Shown: piece by piece, positions 18,434 to 27,458 of the stretch
How the letters are laid out: the number at the start of each line of letters is the position of its first letter
How positions within the stretch are numbered: position 1 is the stretch's first letter
Assembly: GCF_000496835.1 (NCBI RefSeq)
Contig: NZ_KI543239.1
Location: forward strand, 1-64,000
DNA: 64,000 nucleotides
Source: Thalassobacillus devorans MSP14
GTDB lineage: Bacteria > Bacillota > Bacilli > Bacillales > Halobacillaceae
Direction of reading: 5' to 3'
Translations under genes and position numbers: made by a program
Notes under the pieces: generated by a model
What the model saw: the letters and a program-made list of their open reading frames with translations, nothing else
Databases searched by the model: none
What the model was told of the DNA's origin: nothing

Positions 18434-19282
18434 TTAATTTTGCGGGTGGGAGTACACGTAGTCCGGATAGTCTGTAATGATACCGTCAGCTCCCACTTCT
18501 AATAAGAAATTGGCAGACTCACGGTCACGCACTGTCCAAGGGTGCGTTTTCATGTCGAAGTCGTGGATTCTTTCTACAAGAGAGGCATCGATCATACTTT
18601 TGCTTGGGTTGACGTAGTCTGCATATTTTTGGAACCTCTCCAATTGCTCATCTGAAATTCCATCCGGGTTGTAACCAAGCAGGACACCGGCTGGCACTTC
18701 TGGAAGAATATCATGGAACTTCCGGACTGATTCATGGTCGAAAGATTGGACGATGATTTTTTCGTTTTCAGGTTTATCTAACTTACGGGCTTTCAGTTCA
18801 TCGGCAACTTTTTGTTCGATTCCCGGGTAGAGGGAAGGTGATTTCAGTTCAATCAAAATTCCTGTCTTTCCTCTGTATTCATCGAGGACTTCGCCAAGAG
18901 TAGGGATGGTTTCACCGGCAAAGGTTTCACCAAACCAGCTTCCAGCATCAAGGCTTTTCAGTTCCTCCAGGGTTAAATTTTTGACGCTTCCTGTTCCGTC
19001 TGTAGTGCGGTCGACCGTCGTGTCATGGATAACCACTAATTCCCCGTCCTTACTCATTTGTACATCCAGCTCGAACATGTCCGCTTTCATGTCTACTGCT
19101 TTTTCAAAAGCAGCCATCGTGTTTTCTGGAGCATAGCCGGATGCTCCACGGTGAGCGATGTTAAGTACTTGTTTCTGTTCTTTTGTAGCTATGTCCTCAC
19201 TTGCAAAAACGCTTTCGCCAGGAGCAACAAACAGTAATAGAGCTAATGCCCCCGCTGATAATGCAGATACAAATTGTTTCAT
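18434..19282 (-). CDS. Secreted glycerophosphodiester phosphodiesterase
   Basis: 282 aa with a signal peptide (1-27, VFASED cleavage region). GDPD domain: H44-R45 (AHRG), E71-x-D73 and H86 form the metal and catalytic centre. Releases glycerol-3-phosphate from deacylated phospholipids or teichoic acid, as GlpQ does. ATG 19282 is preceded by GGGAGAGAGG; a further in-frame ATG nine codons upstream lacks a site. Single gene. Confidence 0.92.
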   Translation of the reverse strand: MKQFVSALSAGALALLLFVAPGESVFASEDIATKEQKQVLNIAHRGASGYAPENTMAAFEKAVDMKADMFELDVQMSKDGELVVIHDTTVDRTTDGTGSVKNLTLEELKSLDAGSWFGETFAGETIPTLGEVLDEYRGKTGILIELKSPSLYPGIEQKVADELKARKLDKPENEKIIVQSFDHESVRKFHDILPEVPAGVLLGYNPDGISDEQLERFQKYADYVNPSKSMIDASLVERIHDFDMKTHPWTVRDRESANFLLEVGADGIITDYPDYVYSHPQN

Positions 19283-19456
19283 TTTCCTCTCTCCCTTCAC
19301 TATGTTCAACTATAAGTCTAGGGAAGAAATATTGAGGATGGATGAAACTGGTGTTTGAGTTTTGTTTAGTCATTATTACAAAATTAAGGTCTAATATCCT
19401 TAAAATGTTAATCCGGGTAGGTCGAAAGGGCTGTAGCGGGGAACTCTTTCATATAA

Positions 19457-19490
19457 AATACAGCCAGGGAAGACTTGTCCCTGGCTGTAT
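19457..19490 (-). terminator. Terminator of the old yellow enzyme gene
   Basis: Minus-strand stem ATACAGCCAGGGA/TCCCTGGCTGTAT followed by TTTTAT. Confidence 0.85.
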
Positions 19491-19492
19491 CG

Positions 19493-20599
19493 CTATTCTG
19501 TAATTTCTTTGTTCAATTCGTTATCTTTGATGTGTGCGTGTGGAAGCAGGGTATTCTCAAAATCGAAGTCGCTTAATTCTTTACCGCTGTGGACTCGATT
19601 AGGAAAGTCAGGATTTGCCAGAGCACTGGTACCAAGGGAAATGATGTCCGCTTCTTCATTTTCAATCATATTAACTGCTGTTCCTGGATCCCCGAGTTTC
19701 CCATTTGCTATTACCGGGAGGCTGCTGAAGTCTTTAGCTGCTTTTGCTAATGTTCTCGTCCCTTTGCCAAAGGCCGGTGTGGTTGCATCGGCATCAGTTA
19801 CATGAATATAATCAAGAGAAGTTTTACTCAACTCCGAGAAAATGAACGACGCATCTTCTTCACCACCAGGCCACTTATGATCAGGGTCTGCTACTTTGAT
19901 TTGGGAAATCCGGATACCGACAATAAATTCTTCCCTTACAGCATCGCGAATTTCTTCAATAACCTCAAGCATCAGGCGCATCCGTTTTTCGAGGGAACCA
20001 CCGTATTCATCTTCCCGCTTATTCAAATAATCGGTTAAAAACTGATCTAACAGATAGCCATTAGCTCCGTGGATTTCGACCCCATCAAAACCAGCCTGCT
20101 TAGCATTACGCGCACCATCTACGAATGCCCGTTTTGCAGATTCGATGTCCTGTTCTGTCATTTGTTTCGGTTTTGGAAAAGGACCAGAACCACCATAAAA
20201 CTCTAATTGCTCGCCTTTTGGTGGTACATCAGATGGAGCGATCGTTCCGTTGACATAGGCATTTCCCTGCCCCTGGCCCCCGGCATGCATCAATTGTGCA
20301 ATGAACACAGTATCATAATCATGGACTGCATCTACGACAGGCTTCCATGCTTGCACATGTTTTTCGTTAGCGATCCCTGGCTGATTTTCATATCCCTGAC
20401 TATAGCTTTCATCCAAATAGATGCCTTCAGAAATGATGGCTCCAAATCCGCCTTTCGCAAAACGTTCATAGTACTGTTTCATACGCTCATTAGCACTGCC
20501 ATTATCATTAGCACTGACACGAGTCATTGGTGCTACAACTAAGCGGTTATTAAAAGTGCGGTTGTTTACTTTTATATTAGAAAAGAGTGGTTTTACCAT
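19493..20599 (-). CDS. NADH:flavin oxidoreductase (old yellow enzyme family)
   Basis: 368-aa FMN TIM barrel. Conserved VVAPMTR near 21, AQLMHAGGQ near 100, the substrate-binding HGANGYLLDQFL near 175 and the C-terminal FMN-phosphate loop (DIISLGTSALANPDFPNR). Members reduce activated alkenes and nitro compounds or act in amine degradation; substrate unknown here. RBS AAAGGAAG. Single gene with its own terminator. Confidence 0.88.
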   Translation of the reverse strand: MVKPLFSNIKVNNRTFNNRLVVAPMTRVSANDNGSANERMKQYYERFAKGGFGAIISEGIYLDESYSQGYENQPGIANEKHVQAWKPVVDAVHDYDTVFIAQLMHAGGQGQGNAYVNGTIAPSDVPPKGEQLEFYGGSGPFPKPKQMTEQDIESAKRAFVDGARNAKQAGFDGVEIHGANGYLLDQFLTDYLNKREDEYGGSLEKRMRLMLEVIEEIRDAVREEFIVGIRISQIKVADPDHKWPGGEEDASFIFSELSKTSLDYIHVTDADATTPAFGKGTRTLAKAAKDFSSLPVIANGKLGDPGTAVNMIENEEADIISLGTSALANPDFPNRVHSGKELSDFDFENTLLPHAHIKDNELNKEITE

Positions 20600-20841
20600 A
20601 TCTGACTTCCTTTCTTTTAAAGGTTGAAACTCATACTAAATTCTGCACACTCAAATAGCAAACATCGTGCTTATAATTGAATGGATGTAAAAAAAAGGGT
20701 TAAGTGAAATTATGGAAGGGTAAAAATAAACCATTAAGGAGGGAGCATAGAACATTTATGTAATCGTTTCATTTATATTTTCTTTTTTGTTATTATGAAT
20801 ATTGCGTGAAATTTTTCAAAAATCTTAAAAGGAGCGATTTG

Positions 20842-22290
20842 ATGGAAAAATGGCTGACCATGGATACATGGCTCGGTGATCTTGTCAATGCAGGTAATAC
20901 ACTTTTGTGGACTTATATATTGATAGGTTTACTACTTGCATTAGGCGTCTGGTTCACCGTTAAAACCAAGTTTGTCCAGTTCCGTTTGATAAAAGAAATG
21001 GTATTGCTTTTAATCAAGGGGACAGACCATACTGGTTTCAAAGAAAAAAAGGGTACGACCCCTTTCCAGGCATTTGCAATCAGCACAGCCGCCCGTGTTG
21101 GTACAGGAAACCTGGCGGGTGTGGCGATCGCCATTTCCGTAGGTGGCCCTGGAGCTGTCTTCTGGATGTGGATGATTGCATTGGTTGGAGCAGCGACAGG
21201 GTTTGTGGAAAGTACGCTTGCCCAGATGTACAAAGTGAAAGATAAAGATGGGTTCCGCGGTGGTCCCGCGTATTATATGGAAAGAGCATTAGGTAAACGC
21301 TGGATGGGAGTCTTGTTTGCTATCCTGATCACGCTTTGTTTCGGTCTTATATTTAACGCCGTGCAAGCCAATACGATTGCAATGGCATTTACAGGAGCTT
21401 ATGAAATCCATCCATTGATTATCGGGGCAATCATAGCAGCAATGATCGGTGTCGTTATTTATGGAGGTGTACGGCGTATCGCGGTGGTAGCGGAAGTGAT
21501 TGTGCCTATTTTCGCCGTTGCCTATATCATCATCGCATTTATAATTATGGTAATCAATATCGATCAATTGCCGGGAATTATTTCTCTAATTGTAAGCAAC
21601 GCTTTGGGCATTAAGGAAATTGCAGGAGGCGGAATCGGTGCAGCACTGATGAATGGGATTCAGCGCGGTCTGTTCTCGAATGAAGCCGGTATGGGTAGTG
21701 CGCCTAACGCGGCTGCTACCTCCTATGTCAAGCACCCAGTTGAACAAGGACTTGTTCAGACGCTTGGTGTGTTTACGGATACATTGATCATTTGCAGTTC
21801 TACAGCATTTATCATCCTGTTAGCAGACGTTCATACAGTTGGGGAAATGGACGGTATTCAATTGACACAGCTTGCCTTGAGCACCCACCTTGGGCCCTGG
21901 GCTGATGCTTTAGTAGCCCTTACTATTTTCTTTTTCGCATTCAGTTCTCTGCTTGGAAACTACTATTATGGGGAAACGAACTTGCAATTCATTTCTGAAA
22001 ATAAAATGTATGTACAGGTTTTCCGAATTGCATTTCTAATCATGGTAATGGTTGGCTCCATGAGTGAGATCGAGATTATTTGGGGGTTAGCTGATCTGTT
22101 CATGGGCTCCATGGCGTTAGTCAACTTGATCGCTATTGCCTTATTGACAAAAATAGCAGTTGCTGCGCTTGATGATTATCAGAGGCAGCGTAAATTAGGA
22201 CGCGTTCCCGTTTTTTATAAAAACAGCATTCCTGGAGTGAAAAACCTGGAAGCCTGGGAACGTAAAGAGAATACCTATAAAGAAAAATAA
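20842..22290 (+). CDS. Sodium:alanine symporter (AGCS family)
   Basis: About 482-aa integral membrane protein with many helices. The AGCS signatures are present: TAARVGTGNLAGVA near 76, GGPAYYMERALG near 139 and LFSNEAGMGSAPNAAAT near 277. Sodium-driven uptake of alanine or glycine (AlsT/DagA type) is expected. Start ATG 20842 follows AAAAGGAG; an upstream in-frame GTG (20806) has none. Terminator follows. Confidence 0.94.
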   Translation: MEKWLTMDTWLGDLVNAGNTLLWTYILIGLLLALGVWFTVKTKFVQFRLIKEMVLLLIKGTDHTGFKEKKGTTPFQAFAISTAARVGTGNLAGVAIAISVGGPGAVFWMWMIALVGAATGFVESTLAQMYKVKDKDGFRGGPAYYMERALGKRWMGVLFAILITLCFGLIFNAVQANTIAMAFTGAYEIHPLIIGAIIAAMIGVVIYGGVRRIAVVAEVIVPIFAVAYIIIAFIIMVINIDQLPGIISLIVSNALGIKEIAGGGIGAALMNGIQRGLFSNEAGMGSAPNAAATSYVKHPVEQGLVQTLGVFTDTLIICSSTAFIILLADVHTVGEMDGIQLTQLALSTHLGPWADALVALTIFFFAFSSLLGNYYYGETNLQFISENKMYVQVFRIAFLIMVMVGSMSEIEIIWGLADLFMGSMALVNLIAIALLTKIAVAALDDYQRQRKLGRVPVFYKNSIPGVKNLEAWERKENTYKEK

Positions 22291-22298
22291 GTGGATAA

Positions 22299-22332
22299 AT
22301 GAGAAGTCCTGGCACAGGACTTCTCATTTTTT
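22299..22332 (+). terminator. Terminator of the alanine symporter gene
   Basis: Stem ATGAGAAGTCCT/AGGACTTCTCAT and T run. Confidence 0.93.
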
Positions 22333-22457
22333 GTGGAAATTATAGCTATTTTGCAGGTTTTTGGGACGCAAGCACTACCTAAATAGGTCTTAACGTGGTT
22401 GTTTTAAGTTCAGAATTTTCAGTAAAATAAAAGATAGTCTAGAAAGGAGGAAACTGA

Positions 22458-24212
22458 ATGAATAAGAAAATGGCACGTTTTTTGTCTGTGTTTGTCATGC
22501 TGGCCCTGGTGTTATCGATGGCCTTTCCTTCCAGTTTGCTTGCCAAAGCGCCGGATCTAAGCGGTGGTAAGGTAGCTTACGGGGAAGAAGGAATGGTGGC
22601 AACAGCTCATCCTGCTGCTTCTAAGATTGGTGCAGATGTCCTGAAAAAAGGTGGAACAGCTATGGATGCTGCTATTGCCATCCAATTTGCCCTTAACGTA
22701 GCTGAACCGATGATGTCTGGTATTGGCGGCGGTGGTTTCATGATGGTATATGATGCAAAAGCCGATGATGTATCCATTATTGACAGCCGTGAACGTGCCC
22801 CAGCGGGTGCAACTCCTGATATGTTTCTGGATGAAGATGGCAACGTTATTCCTTTTTCCAAACGACATATCAGCGGTGATGCTGTTGGAGTCCCTGGAAC
22901 ACTGAAAGGACTGATGACCGCCCATGATAAATGGGGTACAAAACCATTCAACCAATTGATTAATCCTGCGATCAAGCTGGCTCATAGCGGGGTAGAAGTG
23001 AATAGTGTGCTTGCCGATGCTATCGCTGATAATCAGGATAAATTGGCGAGAAGTGCAGCTGCAGATGTATTCATGCCTGGAGGGGAACCGCTTCAGGAAG
23101 GCGATCTTTTAGTCCAAAGAGATCTGGCACATACTTTCAAGCAAATTCGTAAAGATGGTCTGGATGCTTTTTATGGAGGAGAAATTGGACAGGCCCTGGC
23201 TGACACCGTCCAGGATTTTGGCGGCAGTATGACGAGCGGGGACCTGGAGAATTATGAAATATCTATAGATGAACCAGTAACAGGCACATACAGAGGTTAT
23301 GAAATAGCTTCCATGTCACCGCCAAGTTCAGGCGGATTGACAATATTACAGATGTTAAAAATGCTTGAAGGATTCGACCTTTCCAGTTACGATGTAAAAT
23401 CACCGGAAAAATACCACCTGCTCGCGGAAGCTATGCACCTGGCGTATGCAGATCGGAACACCTATATCGGAGATACCCAGTTTGTCGATGTACCGATGGA
23501 AGGAATGCTCAATGAGGAATATCTCGTTGAAAGAAGATCGTTGATTGAACGTTGGGAAGCGAATGAAGACGTAGAACCAGGCAACCCTTGGGCCTATCAG
23601 GAAGGAAGCCCCCAAGGAGCAGCTGAGCAGCCGGACGACCGTGAAATTGGAGAAACCACTCATTTCACAGTAGCAGATAAGTGGGGTAACCTTGTATCCT
23701 ACACAACTACGATTGAACAGGTATTCGGCACAGGTATTATGGTGCCGGAATATGGATTTATGTTGAACAATGAATTGACTGACTTTGATGCTGTACCAGG
23801 TGGTCCTAATCAGGTACAGCCAAATAAACGGCCAATGAGCAGTATGAGTCCGACAATCGTATTTAAAGATGGCGAACCATTCATGACGGTAGGTTCACCA
23901 GGCGGACCAACGATTATTACTTCGGTAATGCAAACAATCATCAATGTCATTGATTATGATATGGGTCTGAAAGATGCAATTGAAGAACCAAGGATTTACA
24001 GCTCCTCTTATCGAGATATTCTTTGGGAGGAAGGAATACCTGCAAGAACAAGAGAAGCTATGGAAGAGTGGGGCCATGAATGGCGGGGCACCTCACGAGA
24101 CCTTGGTAATGTCCAGGCGATAAGAATTCTGGAGGACGGCAGCTTCATTGGAGCGGCTGACTCTACAAGGGAAGGGACAGCTATCGGTCTCGATCGAACT
24201 GCTGGAAAATAG
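22458..24212 (+). CDS. ggt: Gamma-glutamyltransferase
   Basis: 584-aa secreted Ntn-hydrolase with a signal peptide (1-30). The autoprocessing and nucleophilic threonine is T400 in GETTHFTVAD. Small-subunit motifs GFMLNNE and GSPGGPTI are present. Hydrolyses or transfers gamma-glutamyl groups of glutathione or polyglutamate outside the cell. RBS AAAGGAGG. Its own terminator follows. Confidence 0.95.
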   Translation: MNKKMARFLSVFVMLALVLSMAFPSSLLAKAPDLSGGKVAYGEEGMVATAHPAASKIGADVLKKGGTAMDAAIAIQFALNVAEPMMSGIGGGGFMMVYDAKADDVSIIDSRERAPAGATPDMFLDEDGNVIPFSKRHISGDAVGVPGTLKGLMTAHDKWGTKPFNQLINPAIKLAHSGVEVNSVLADAIADNQDKLARSAAADVFMPGGEPLQEGDLLVQRDLAHTFKQIRKDGLDAFYGGEIGQALADTVQDFGGSMTSGDLENYEISIDEPVTGTYRGYEIASMSPPSSGGLTILQMLKMLEGFDLSSYDVKSPEKYHLLAEAMHLAYADRNTYIGDTQFVDVPMEGMLNEEYLVERRSLIERWEANEDVEPGNPWAYQEGSPQGAAEQPDDREIGETTHFTVADKWGNLVSYTTTIEQVFGTGIMVPEYGFMLNNELTDFDAVPGGPNQVQPNKRPMSSMSPTIVFKDGEPFMTVGSPGGPTIITSVMQTIINVIDYDMGLKDAIEEPRIYSSSYRDILWEEGIPARTREAMEEWGHEWRGTSRDLGNVQAIRILEDGSFIGAADSTREGTAIGLDRTAGK

Positions 24213-24221
24213 GAGTGCAAA

Positions 24222-24251
24222 GAGGACAGCCAAATGGTTGTCCTCGTCTTT
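24222..24251 (+). terminator. Terminator of ggt
   Basis: Stem GAGGACAGCC/GGTTGTCCTC (one G-U) followed by GTCTTT; a modest T run. Confidence 0.7.
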
Positions 24252-24420
24252 ATGGGAGGAAGCGGGCACAGTTGCTTGCGAGTTACTAGAAAAAGTACGT
24301 GAATACTCCACAACTGTCATCCCTTACTGGACAAACCAGGGCATTAACTAGACAATTCCGAGAATTTACTAGAAATATATGGCGTTCTGCTAAAACGTGT
24401 TCATTCCTTTTTTTTAATAA

Positions 24421-24452
24421 AACAAGCCCCTTTTTGAGAAGGAGGCTTGTTT
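24421..24452 (-). terminator. Terminator of the subtilase gene
   Basis: Minus-strand stem AACAAGCC/GGCTTGTT with an inner CCTT/AAGG, then TTTTAT. Confidence 0.7.
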
Positions 24453-24458
24453 ATTTGG

Positions 24459-25667
24459 TTATCTGCTTGCAGCTCCATATGAATCAATGCGGCCATGTTC
24501 AAAGTAATAGCCGGTTCCACTGATAGCATCGGCAGATTGTTCGATGTCCTGACGGATTTGCCAGTTATTCTTACCCTGCGCTGCAAGTAGTCCGGCAAGA
24601 CCGGCCACGTGCGGGGAAGCCATCGAAGTACCAGACATGTACGCATAGCCGCCTGGAACGGTGGAAGCGATATCTACACCGGGAGCTGTTACATCCACCC
24701 ATGTTCCATAGTTGGAGAAAGAAGCTTTACGGTCATATTGATCGACAGCGCCTACTGCGATGACATTAGCGTAAGAAGCTGGCTCGAAAGTAGTGGATAC
24801 TCCATCGTTACCAGCAGCTGCAATAATGACAGAACCACTGTTCCAGGCGTAATCCACCGCATTTTCCAATGTAGCAGTATCGCAATTACAGCCAAGTGAA
24901 AGGTTGATTACCTCTGCCCCCTGTTCGGCGGAGTAGCGGATTGCATCGGCAATATTAGCCAGTGATCCGCTTCCATTAGCATCAAGGGCACGAACGGCAA
25001 GAATTTTAGTATATGGAGCCATACCAGCGACACCGGTTGAATTATTGGTCTCTGCAGCGGCTGTTCCTGCTACGTGGGTCCCATGGTCATTCTCATCCAT
25101 TGGGTAATAATCGTTATCAACAAAGTCATATCCGCGAATTGTTTTTCCATCTAAATCAGGGTGGGTATAGTCCACACCAGAATCAACGACAGCAATTTCC
25201 TGGCTGCTGCTTCCCCGGGTTATGTTCCATGCCTGTTCGGTATAAGTATTTTGCGGTCCGTACTGGTAACCACTATAGTAATAGTCATTTGGCGTCCAGC
25301 TTACATTGAACTTGTAGTTAGGCTCCGCGTATTCAACATTAGGATTATTGCTTAATGCTTTTGCTACAGCTTCTACATTTCCAACCTCTAATACATCAAA
25401 TTCGGATTCAACGGCATCCACATCCGGCTTTATTTTTGCATTCATATTCTGTAGGACCTTACTTTTCTCTGATTTCTTCACATTGTCTTTGAATTTGACG
25501 ATGACCTCTCCTTTTACGTAGTCAGCAGTGCTTTTTTCTACCTGTTTAATCGGTGAGGCATCCGATTCTGACAAATCAGCCTGGGGAGCTGCTTCTCCTG
25601 CGGCAGGCAAAACGACAAGGGACAGTGCTATTGATAAAGACAAACTAGCAACCTTCTTAAATTTCAT
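24459..25667 (-). CDS. Secreted subtilisin-like serine protease (S8 family)
   Basis: 402 aa: signal peptide 1-27, I9-type propeptide about 48-120 (VKGEVIVKFK...VEYAEPNY), then the peptidase domain with catalytic D162 (VVDSGVDYTHPDL), H195 (HGTHVAG) and S348 (GTSMASPHVAG), oxyanion N in AAAGNDG. Resembles thermitase-type extracellular proteases. RBS AGGAGGAAATAG. Divergent from an RRNPP-type regulator, which makes peptide-controlled expression plausible but unproven. Confidence 0.95.
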   Translation of the reverse strand: MKFKKVASLSLSIALSLVVLPAAGEAAPQADLSESDASPIKQVEKSTADYVKGEVIVKFKDNVKKSEKSKVLQNMNAKIKPDVDAVESEFDVLEVGNVEAVAKALSNNPNVEYAEPNYKFNVSWTPNDYYYSGYQYGPQNTYTEQAWNITRGSSSQEIAVVDSGVDYTHPDLDGKTIRGYDFVDNDYYPMDENDHGTHVAGTAAAETNNSTGVAGMAPYTKILAVRALDANGSGSLANIADAIRYSAEQGAEVINLSLGCNCDTATLENAVDYAWNSGSVIIAAAGNDGVSTTFEPASYANVIAVGAVDQYDRKASFSNYGTWVDVTAPGVDIASTVPGGYAYMSGTSMASPHVAGLAGLLAAQGKNNWQIRQDIEQSADAISGTGYYFEHGRIDSYGAASR

Positions 25668-25944
25668 TCTATTTCCTCCTTTGTTTGGGTTACTATACAG
25701 ATTCAGGAGTGGGATGATAGAATCCTGCCGAATTTTGTTGAGAAAAATTCGTACTTTGAAGGCTCTGATTAGCTATTTTTTTGCTATATTTTCGCAATAT
25801 TTAGAAGTTTAAAATAAATTACTGGGCATTTATGCTCATAAACATAAGTCTACCTTCTGATTCTTTCTGGTGATGGATACGGTAAAATTGAAATAATAGT
25901 AAATTAGACAAGTTTCTCATTAAAAGGAGAATCGGAGGGGTAGC
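25668..25944. promoter_or_regulatory. Divergent control region between protease and RRNPP regulator
   Basis: AT-rich, no gene. Contains the dyad CGAATTTT-GTTGAGA-AAAATTCG (25729-25736/25744-25751), a candidate operator for either divergent gene. Strong SD sequences sit at both ends. Confidence 0.45.
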
Positions 25945-27213
25945 GTGCAATTAACAGATAAATATCGAAAAATCGATTATGGCAAGCTTATTTATCTGGA
26001 GCGGATAAGAAAACGGATGACCCAGACTCAGCTTTCACACGGGATATGTTCCGTTCCGTATTTAAGTAAATTGGAAAATCAGCGGATCCATGAACCAAAT
26101 CAAGAAACTATTTCTCTCCTCCTTGAAAAATTAGCAATAGATTATAACTCCCAGACCTCCCTGGTATCAGAAACCTTAGCTGACATGGAGCAGTGGTACA
26201 GTTCGATCACAAGTAAGAATAAGCAGGCGATCGAAGCTATCTATCACAAGTTAGAAGAGCTGCCACTGAGCCGTTACCCTGACCTGAACATTTGGTTTAG
26301 ACTGTTATCGATTCGTTACTTTGTCTATAAAAAAGATAGGAAAATTGCTGAAAAGATTAAACATGATCTGGCCAAAACATTAAATAAATTTGATTCCTAT
26401 CAAAAGTTTTATTACCTTTACTTCTCTGGTTTGATTGACTGTCTGAATAAAGAATACACAGAAGGACTCTGTAAGCTTCATAAAGCAGAAGAAACCGCCA
26501 CTGAGCAGTCCGTTCAAGAGGCCGAACTGCTTTACCATCTGGCATTGACATATAGCCATATCAGCAATTCCTCACTGGCCATCTATTATAGTCAGTCAGC
26601 GAAACGTTTTTTTGATCAAAGCATGAATATCCATCGGGGGCTTGATTGCCAGGTTATTTTGGGGATAAATTTTTTGCGGATAAAAAGGTATGCCAATGCG
26701 GAGCAGGTTTTCAAGGATATACTGAGAATCAGCCAGTCGATCAATGACCCTAAACTTCCAGGGAAAACCTATCATAACCTGGGTTTCTTATATGAGGAAA
26801 AAGACGATTTAAAGACAGCGCTTAGTTACTACCAAAAGGCGCTGAATTTGAAAGAAGTTTATCGTGACAGCTACTTCAGCACAGTGCTTCGAATCATCCA
26901 TGTGCATCAAAAGCTAGGAGATGTGGAAGCGGCTTTAGATTGGATTGATCAGGTGAGTGAAATGGGAAAGCCAGAGGAGAACGACATCATGATACAAATC
27001 AAATTGAAAAGACTTGAATTGCTAGGTGAAGATGCTGCTTATTACGAATATATCAAAGACACAGCTCTTCCGTATTTTATGAAAATCAATAACAAAAAAA
27101 GTGTGAAGGTATATGCCCAGAAAGCAGCATTGTACTATGAAGATAATTTTCATTATAAGAAAGCGAATCATTATTATAAATTGATATTAAATCAAGGAGG
27201 TGAAATCAGTTGA
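25945..27213 (+). CDS. RRNPP-type peptide-responsive regulator (HTH + TPR)
   Basis: 422 aa. An N-terminal Xre/PlcR-like helix-turn-helix at about 15-66 (MTQTQLSHGICSVPYLSKLENQ) is followed by tetratricopeptide-like helical repeats to the C terminus (for example YHNLGFLYEEKDDLKTALSYYQKALNL near 275-301). This is the architecture of PlcR and NprR, which bind an imported signal peptide in the TPR domain. GTG start at 25945 behind GGAGGGG. Its stop overlaps a 45-aa secreted-peptide gene, the usual receptor-pheromone arrangement. Divergent from a secreted protease gene. Confidence 0.9.
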   Translation: MQLTDKYRKIDYGKLIYLERIRKRMTQTQLSHGICSVPYLSKLENQRIHEPNQETISLLLEKLAIDYNSQTSLVSETLADMEQWYSSITSKNKQAIEAIYHKLEELPLSRYPDLNIWFRLLSIRYFVYKKDRKIAEKIKHDLAKTLNKFDSYQKFYYLYFSGLIDCLNKEYTEGLCKLHKAEETATEQSVQEAELLYHLALTYSHISNSSLAIYYSQSAKRFFDQSMNIHRGLDCQVILGINFLRIKRYANAEQVFKDILRISQSINDPKLPGKTYHNLGFLYEEKDDLKTALSYYQKALNLKEVYRDSYFSTVLRIIHVHQKLGDVEAALDWIDQVSEMGKPEENDIMIQIKLKRLELLGEDAAYYEYIKDTALPYFMKINNKKSVKVYAQKAALYYEDNFHYKKANHYYKLILNQGGEIS

Positions 27214-27347
27214 AAACAGGATTAATGAAAATTTTGTTATTATTGTTTGTCAGTACAGCAGCAGTTTATGGTTTGCCTGGGGTAGAGGATACTGAGCATG
27301 CCTCTGTAAACCCGAACTTCTCTGATGAAGATCATCCAGAGTATTGA
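27210..27347 (+). CDS. Putative signal-peptide (pheromone) precursor, 45 aa
   Basis: Starts at TTG 27210, overlapping the regulator stop by four bases, with AAGGAGGTG seven bases upstream. The product has a basic N terminus, a hydrophobic core (MKILLLLFVSTAAVYG, residues 6-21) and a hydrophilic acidic tail LPGVEDTEHASVNPNFSDED ending HPEY. This is the layout of Phr, NprX and PapR precursors, which are exported, trimmed and re-imported. The mature peptide cannot be assigned; it is normally 5-8 residues from the C-terminal half. Not previously recognisable to me as a named family. Confidence 0.75.
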   Translation: MKTGLMKILLLLFVSTAAVYGLPGVEDTEHASVNPNFSDEDHPEY

Positions 27348-27354
27348 TACTTAG

Positions 27355-27403
27355 TTGTCAGGAGGGGTTCTATGCCTGGTTAAGGCAAGCCTCTTCCTGA
27401 CAA
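27355..27403 (+). terminator. Possible terminator after the peptide gene
   Basis: Stem TTGTCAGGA/TCCTGACAA with a large structured loop; no strong T run follows. Confidence 0.4.
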
Positions 27404-27426
27404 ATTCTGATAGGTATACATACGAA

Positions 27427-27450
27427 AACCCTGGCCTATTTGCCAGGGTT
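27427..27450 (-). terminator. Terminator of the diheme cytochrome gene
   Basis: Perfect 9-bp stem AACCCTGGC/GCCAGGGTT, followed by TTTT on the minus strand. Confidence 0.85.
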
Positions 27451-27458
27451 ATTGTGTG

